This document shows positions 59,719-64,000 of a stretch of 64,000 nucleotides of DNA, one piece after another. How positions within the stretch are numbered: the first letter of the stretch is position 1; each line of letters opens with the position of its first letter. This DNA is from Clostridia bacterium (GTDB lineage: Bacteria; Bacillota; Clostridia; Oscillospirales; Acutalibacteraceae). The notes below the pieces were generated by a model that saw only the letters and a program-made list of their open reading frames with translations, searched no databases and was not told the origin of the DNA. The translations under genes were made by a program, and so were the position numbers. The DNA is taken from contig JAFSFB010000012.1 of the NCBI GenBank assembly GCA_017435385.1, positions 1 to 64,000 on the forward strand, in the 5' to 3' direction.

Positions 59719-60054
59719 TCAGTTGTTCTCAACGATAACTCTGATTACCGCCCAGATATAGAAAGCTTCATTTCCTTTATATACCTTTTCGGCTCTGTCG
59801 ATTCTGTACCTTTCGCCCTGACAGCTAACATATTCGCCGTTTTCAAGCTGGGTGAGATCGGGGTCGGGAGGTCCTATGTAAAGATAGTGTCCCTGAGAGT
59901 TATAACCGATCTCCGTGTTGACGCCGTAAAGATACATTTTGTTTTTATAACGCAGAGGGCTTATAAAAGCGTTCATCTCCGCCAATTTTTCTCCGTCCCT
60001 TGAAATCAGAGCCGTTCTGCGGCCGAACCTTCCGAGAATGGATGAAAAGGTCAT
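59719..60054 (-). CDS. Phage head-tail joining-like protein
   Basis: A 111-residue protein in the position of a head-closure or joining protein, two genes after the major capsid protein. Start F-S-S-I-L-G-R-F-G-R-R, then a beta-rich body with Y-V-S-C-Q-G-E-R-Y-R-I-D-R-A. Its ATG overlaps the previous stop (ATGA), so translation is coupled. No family is certain. Confidence 0.6.
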   Translation of the reverse strand: MTFSSILGRFGRRTALISRDGEKLAEMNAFISPLRYKNKMYLYGVNTEIGYNSQGHYLYIGPPDPDLTQLENGEYVSCQGERYRIDRAEKVYKGNEAFYIWAVIRVIVENN

Positions 60055-60416
60055 ATGCTCACCTGCCTGAACAGAAACTCATCGTCCCTGAGAAGTCCGA
60101 GAGCGGCAATGATCGCCTGCGATTTTTCTTTCTCCGCATTCTCGGCAAGTGCCGACGGAGAAATGCTGACCGTCACGTCGCCCGCCTTGAAAGAGGTTAT
60201 ACCCTCATCCGTATGCAGCCGTTTTATACACAGCCTGTAATTTGCGATTGCGGCGGCGGCATTGATGAGCCTTATGTCGGAACAGTCCGCATTCGGTTTC
60301 ACCCTCGCCGAAAGCTCTCTCGCCGAAGCCTCGCAGATCGGTATAAGCTCGGAATCGGGCTCGTTGTATGAATAATATTCTCTCAATGCCGAGAGAACTC
60401 TCCAGCAGTCAATCAA
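60051..60416 (-). CDS. Phage head-tail connector-like protein
   Basis: A 121-residue, mostly helical protein next to the major capsid gene, the usual place of a gp6-like connector (L-I-D-C-W-R-V-L-S-A-L, A-A-A-A-I-A-N-Y-R). I place the start at TTG 60416, with AAAGGAG 8 bases upstream; the longer frame from 60530 would overlap the capsid gene by ~100 bases. Confidence 0.65.
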   Translation of the reverse strand: MIDCWRVLSALREYYSYNEPDSELIPICEASARELSARVKPNADCSDIRLINAAAAIANYRLCIKRLHTDEGITSFKAGDVTVSISPSALAENAEKEKSQAIIAALGLLRDDEFLFRQVSI

Positions 60417-60429
60417 GAATGTCACTCCT

Positions 60430-61434
60430 TTAAACGGAAAGCACCTTCGATGCGCCGTCAAAAATCTTTGCAAAGCCTGCCGTGCAGCTGATAACGGCTC
60501 TTTCGAGCTGACGGTCAATGAGCTTGTCATATTCGGTCATGATGTCGCCCGTCTTGACCATCTCGAGAGCCGCACTCTTGTCAAGACCGATAAGAGTGCC
60601 CGTGTTGACTGCGGAAGATTTGAGAAGCTTTGCGCCAAGAGGAGTTATCTCCTTGCCGCTGCCGTGGAAGTTAAGACCTGCAGAAGCATCTCTGAACTCT
60701 TCCATTTTGAGAAGCTTTGCCATAATTGCAGGCTCGGCAATAACCGTGTTGAGCTCGTAGGGATCGAAGCTGTTCCAGAAATCGACAAGATCGGAATATG
60801 CAAGCGTTCCTGAAGTCGCACAGCTCATGACTTCGGCAGGATTGCCGTTGCCGTCACCGTTTTCGATAACCTCGATGGCATCCTTGAGAAGAGTTCTTGC
60901 GATATATGCGCCGATCTGGCGGAGAGTCACCGTAAAGAGGTCAAGACGCTGGAATCTGATCGCCTCATAGGAAGCAACGAGAGAGCGGCCTCTCTTGCGA
61001 AGTCTGACAAGGTTTTCCTTTGTTCTGATATTCGTTTCGGGGATAAACGCACCCTCACTCACGATTTTAAGCTCCTTCTCTTCATCCGTGGGAAGAGATG
61101 TGATCGAGCGGTAATCAAGACCGTCGAAAACAGTCGTTGATGCTACGACCGTGGGAAGAATATCCGCCTGCTCAAGTCCCTGTCTTACGGCTCTCGAAAC
61201 ATATTCGGGGAAAAGCACGGCGCTGTCCGAGGTCTTGAAAAACTTGTCAACAACGTCGCTGCCTGCGCCGCCGACCTTGATGCCGAAGCGTTTGAGCTGA
61301 CGCTGATATGCGTCAAGTCCCTCAAGAGAAGTGCCCTTATAGTTTTCGCTGGGATCGATGCTCTCAAGAGCCTTTGTGAAATTACCTGAGGCATAGAGCC
61401 CCTTTTCAAGTTTGATATTGTCAAAATCAGCCAT
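60430..61434 (-). CDS. Phage major capsid protein, HK97-like
   Basis: A 334-residue protein recognised as an HK97-fold capsid protein: a helical N-terminal arm (~1-60), then V-L-F-P-E-Y-V-S-R-A-V-R-Q-G, the P- and A-domain-type strands, T-L-R-Q-I-G-A-Y-I-A-R, D-F-W-N-S-F-D-P-Y-E-L-N-T-V-I-A, and L-I-G-L-D-K-S-A-A-L-E near the end. AAAGGAG precedes the ATG. A separate scaffold is not seen; the adjacent protease protein may include it. Confidence 0.85.
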   Translation of the reverse strand: MADFDNIKLEKGLYASGNFTKALESIDPSENYKGTSLEGLDAYQRQLKRFGIKVGGAGSDVVDKFFKTSDSAVLFPEYVSRAVRQGLEQADILPTVVASTTVFDGLDYRSITSLPTDEEKELKIVSEGAFIPETNIRTKENLVRLRKRGRSLVASYEAIRFQRLDLFTVTLRQIGAYIARTLLKDAIEVIENGDGNGNPAEVMSCATSGTLAYSDLVDFWNSFDPYELNTVIAEPAIMAKLLKMEEFRDASAGLNFHGSGKEITPLGAKLLKSSAVNTGTLIGLDKSAALEMVKTGDIMTEYDKLIDRQLERAVISCTAGFAKIFDGASKVLSV

Positions 61435-61452
61435 TGTTTCTGTTCTCCTTTC

Positions 61453-61788
61453 TTACATCAGAAATGTGACGGTGCTTTCGTTTTCGTCAACGGAAATAAC
61501 GAGATATTCTCTTTCTCCGCCCGCCTTGACACCGTCTGCGGATGCGGCAAGCTTGGTATAGCCGAGCTCAGGTGCCGTGCCGCTGAATTTTGCGGTTACC
61601 TCACCGTAGATCTGAACTGCCGCATACTGTCCGTCGCCGTTTGCAAGGATGCCGCAGAAGGCTTCGCCGTCTGCGCAGGCGGAAACCGTAGCGTTATCCG
61701 AGATCTTCACGGGAGTACCCTTTGCGATTTCTTCTGTTGTTCTGAATGTTGCGGTTTCGTTATGGAAGCCGCCGAATGATACTGACAT
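61453..61788 (-). CDS. Phage capsid decoration-like protein
   Basis: A 111-residue beta-rich protein between protease and capsid genes (A-K-G-T-P-V-K-I-S-D-N-A-T-V, F-C-G-I-L-A-N-G-D, A-A-V-Q-I-Y-G), the place and pattern of small head decoration proteins. AGGAGG precedes the ATG. Confidence 0.7.
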   Translation of the reverse strand: MSVSFGGFHNETATFRTTEEIAKGTPVKISDNATVSACADGEAFCGILANGDGQYAAVQIYGEVTAKFSGTAPELGYTKLAASADGVKAGGEREYLVISVDENESTVTFLM

Positions 61789-61800
61789 ATTTTTTCCTCC

Positions 61801-62661
61801 TTAAATTTTATATTCGGAATTTGATTCCTCATTTGTGTCATGCGTGCAGTCGAGCTGTCTGACAAGGGGAAGATTCTTTTCCGCCTTCTGCCTGAAAGCA
61901 TCACGCATTTCTCTGAGCTTTCCGATACTCAGAGCGCCGCAGATATCTTCGATCAGAGAGCTTTTCAGCTCGGGCATGACCGAGCCTGCATCTCTGAGGA
62001 GAGATGCCTTGAGCTCCTCTCTGTATTCCTCCGCCCAACGCTCCGCTTCCGCCGAAGCTTTTGAGGGAACGAAAGCCTTGATGACACCTGCGTTTTTCTG
62101 GGCGGGAACGGCAACGAACGACCATTCATACGCATCCGTCGGGTCTTCGAGCAGGAAGCTGCAGAGCTTACCGCCGTAAACCTTGCCCTTCTGATGCTCG
62201 CAGCCCTCGCTCTTGATGTTCTTGCCGCAAATCGAACAGCTTATCGTTCTGACACAGCAGCCGACGCTCGTTTCCTTCTTGATTCCCGCTTCGATTTCGG
62301 CGATGAGATCCTTGTTCTTTTCGGTCCTCACCATATAAGCCTTTGCCTTGATATAGCAGTAGGGCTCGCCGTGACTTGTTTTGCGTGATTCGTCGGTCAC
62401 AAACTCGGTTGCATAAATTCTTGCGTTCTGATCCTTGCTGCTCATGTTATGGTCAAAAATACCCGTTTTGCCGACAAAAAGCTCCGCAAGGGTTTTAAGC
62501 GCAGGAACCGTAAACCTTTCGTTATCTCTGTCGATCTCGTTATCGCAAAGGATAACGGAAAAGGTATATATTTCATCCTGCGAAAGTTCTTTTCTTGCGA
62601 ACTTCCCGATGAGTCTGAGTTCCTCCTCGGGAAGAATTGCAGAGTTGTTTTCCGTTTTCAT
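61801..62661 (-). CDS. Phage prohead protease/scaffold-like protein
   Basis: A 286-residue protein between portal and decoration genes. The N-terminal half has protease features of the HK97/herpes type: F-D-H-N-M-S-S, K-K-E-T-S-V-G-C and A-Y-E-W-S-F-V-A-V-P-A-Q, with an inserted four-ligand cysteine cluster (C-S-I-C and C-E-H). The C-terminal ~90 residues are charged and helical, as in scaffold parts. The ATG at 62661 is best spaced from GAGAGG. Its start overlaps the portal stop. Confidence 0.72.
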   Translation of the reverse strand: MKTENNSAILPEEELRLIGKFARKELSQDEIYTFSVILCDNEIDRDNERFTVPALKTLAELFVGKTGIFDHNMSSKDQNARIYATEFVTDESRKTSHGEPYCYIKAKAYMVRTEKNKDLIAEIEAGIKKETSVGCCVRTISCSICGKNIKSEGCEHQKGKVYGGKLCSFLLEDPTDAYEWSFVAVPAQKNAGVIKAFVPSKASAEAERWAEEYREELKASLLRDAGSVMPELKSSLIEDICGALSIGKLREMRDAFRQKAEKNLPLVRQLDCTHDTNEESNSEYKI

Positions 62662-62663
62662 AA

Positions 62664-63809
62664 TCATTCACCTCTCTTTTTATTTTCGCTCTCGAGCTTT
62701 TCAGCCTGAGCGTTATAAAGTCTTGCTCTTGAAAGCTCGACCTCATCCTGAAGGGTTATGTTTTCCCACACAATTTCGGGGCTGCAGCCGAAGCCTCTGC
62801 TTCTGAGAAAAGCCGTGCAGATCTTTCTGATAACGGGCGTCAGAATATGTCTGTATGCCTCCAGCTCGCTCGTGAGAACATCCGCCTGCTGAGAGCTCAT
62901 CCTCTCCGTGCTTGACCACGAAAGACCGAGCATGAAGGGCGGAAGTCCCGTTTTTGCCACGATCTGTTCAAGCATCTGGCGAACGGGTATCTCGCTGTCG
63001 AGGATCTGATTATCTGCCCCGATAACCTTTATCTGAACATCTCCGACTGCAACGAAATCCTTGATTTCCGAGCCGCTCTGCATCGCTTCGCCCCATTCCC
63101 TTGCAACCTGCATGGCTCTGTCCTTGGCGTATGCTCTGTCCATGACATCGTTGCGGGGATTATAGGTTACAGCGAAGCGGAGATTGCCGACTCTGTCCCA
63201 GTTTGCACCGATGCTCTCGAAAATCCTGAGCAGAATGCCGCTGACAAACGGCATCCCTTTGAGCAGGGAATTGCCTGTGAGCGAGCCTGCATCGGGATTG
63301 AGCACGCTCAGAAGACAAAGCTCCTGACGGGGAGCCTTTACAAGCTCTGCACCCTTTCGGACAAAGATCTCAACATCAAAGCCGTTCTGCGCCCTTTTGA
63401 GCTCGATTCCGTCAAGCGGAGCGTTGAAAAGCGCACACGGCTGACCGTCAGCATCCGTCACGATCTCTCCGACCGCAGTGCCGAAGGTCAGAAGCTGTTC
63501 AAAATAAGTCGAAACAAACGCCGGTATTCCCTGTCTGTTGCCGCCGACGGGAACGGTTTCGAGAAACTCTTTCAGAGCCTCACGGGCTCTTTCATCGGAG
63601 CATTCAACCGTAAATCCGCCCGTCAGACGAACGAGCTTGAACACAGCCGCATCGATAACGGGAACGGCTTCTCTGAGTGCTTTATAAAGCCTCATGCTCG
63701 GCGCACCGAGAGGCACATATCCGTCGATGATGCCGAAGGGATGTCTGTTCATGTTCTGAGTCACGGGAGCCGAAACCCTTCCGGGCTTTCTGCTTTTAAA
63801 TAAACCCAT
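62664..63809 (-). CDS. Phage portal protein
   Basis: A 381-residue protein with portal pattern: M-R-L-Y-K-A-L-R-E-A-V-P-V-I-D-A-A-V, D-A-G-S-L-T-G-N-S-L-L-K, D-R-V-G-N-L-R-F-A-V-T-Y, T-G-L-P-P-F-M-L-G-L-S, and R-M-S-S-Q-Q-A-D. It forms the ring through which DNA enters the head. It overlaps the terminase end by 14 bases and the protease start. Confidence 0.88.
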   Translation of the reverse strand: MGLFKSRKPGRVSAPVTQNMNRHPFGIIDGYVPLGAPSMRLYKALREAVPVIDAAVFKLVRLTGGFTVECSDERAREALKEFLETVPVGGNRQGIPAFVSTYFEQLLTFGTAVGEIVTDADGQPCALFNAPLDGIELKRAQNGFDVEIFVRKGAELVKAPRQELCLLSVLNPDAGSLTGNSLLKGMPFVSGILLRIFESIGANWDRVGNLRFAVTYNPRNDVMDRAYAKDRAMQVAREWGEAMQSGSEIKDFVAVGDVQIKVIGADNQILDSEIPVRQMLEQIVAKTGLPPFMLGLSWSSTERMSSQQADVLTSELEAYRHILTPVIRKICTAFLRSRGFGCSPEIVWENITLQDEVELSRARLYNAQAEKLESENKKRGE

Positions 63810-64000
63810 CCGATTCCTCCTTTCTTCTTGTTGCCGCCACAGCGAAAAATCCGTCGTCGCATCCGTCGGTTATAACAGTCGACACGAAATAACGGATATC
63901 GTCCATGGCATGGTCATTTTCTTTTCTGACCGAATCCTTTGCGGAGTTTTCCTCCCATCTGTAAAGTCCGAATTCTCTGATGCTGTCCCTGCATACGGGC
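63796..64000 (-). CDS. Phage terminase large subunit, C-terminal end (partial)
   Basis: Only the last 67 residues are in the window. The sequence F-G-L-Y-R-W-E-E-N, then K-E-N-D-H-A-M-D-D-I-R-Y-F-V, is the terminal nuclease-domain pattern of terminase large subunits. The stop lies inside the portal gene, in another frame. The rest lies beyond base 64000. Confidence 0.85.
   Translation of the reverse strand, partial: PVCRDSIREFGLYRWEENSAKDSVRKENDHAMDDIRYFVSTVITDGCDDGFFAVAATRRKEESDGFI

Overview
The window reads as a chromosome segment of a spore-forming, anaerobic, carbohydrate-using Clostridia bacterium, probably an Oscillospirales/Ruminococcaceae-type gut organism. This is inferred from gene content only: BofA, YaaL and SpoIID (sporulation), RicT, DUF4364 and DUF4474 proteins, GlgC/GlgD glycogen synthesis, rubrerythrin and a small 2[4Fe-4S] ferredoxin, several glycoside hydrolases, and sigma-A promoters with AGGAGG-type ribosome binding sites. 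No rRNA, tRNA or CRISPR array was seen.

Layout. 0-8 kb: the end of an unidentified gene, a small gene behind a LexA (SOS) box, yaaL-bofA, then a forward run manA, ABC-F ATPase, GH78 rhamnosidase, GNAT, Gfo/Idh oxidoreductase. 8-12 kb: reverse glycolytic cluster pgk-tpiA-gpmI, whose spacers hold palindromic repeats. 12-16 kb: two membrane-anchored proteins, then an ECF sigma factor with an overlapping membrane partner. 16-18 kb: a CARF-DUF1887 nuclease without CRISPR genes, an HD hydrolase and an RyR-domain protein. 18-22 kb: femX-like, thuA-like, dut, transglutaminase-like, secreted alpha/beta hydrolase. 22.4-25.2 kb: a HTH-membrane-lipase fusion coupled to degV. 25-31 kb: a sodium symporter, a sugar operon (GPH transporter, DUF4364, araD), a zinc-ribbon membrane protein and spoIID. 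31-38 kb: a six-gene run from citrate synthase to holB-ricT, then a ferredoxin. 38-41 kb: gdhA and an in-frame fusion of high-molecular-weight rubredoxin and rubrerythrin under a Fur-type box. 41-45 kb: a tandem glycine riboswitch with no gene behind it, GH35 galactosidase, a phosphatase-like protein, an XRE regulator, and two copies of a ~248-bp element. 45-52 kb: glycogen operon glgB-glgC-glgD-CAP-glgA. 52-59 kb: a PASTA pseudokinase, FliB-like protein, GH92 mannosidase, ChbG deacetylase, nitroreductase-like protein. 59-64 kb: phage head genes read towards the terminator at 58.8 kb, without tail genes.

Most unusual points: (1) the single-chain XRE DNA-binding domain, membrane helix and staphylococcal-type lipase, followed by a DegV fatty-acid-binding protein whose ribosome binding site lies in a terminator hairpin; (2) the ~248-bp element present twice, each copy bracketed by a duplicated terminator hairpin that differs between the two loci; (3) the orphan glycine riboswitch beside one copy; (4) the tailless capsid gene set; (5) the internal ribosome binding site in the rubredoxin-rubrerythrin fusion; (6) the LexA-controlled small gene. 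All functional statements are family-based readings of the sequence; no database search was run.
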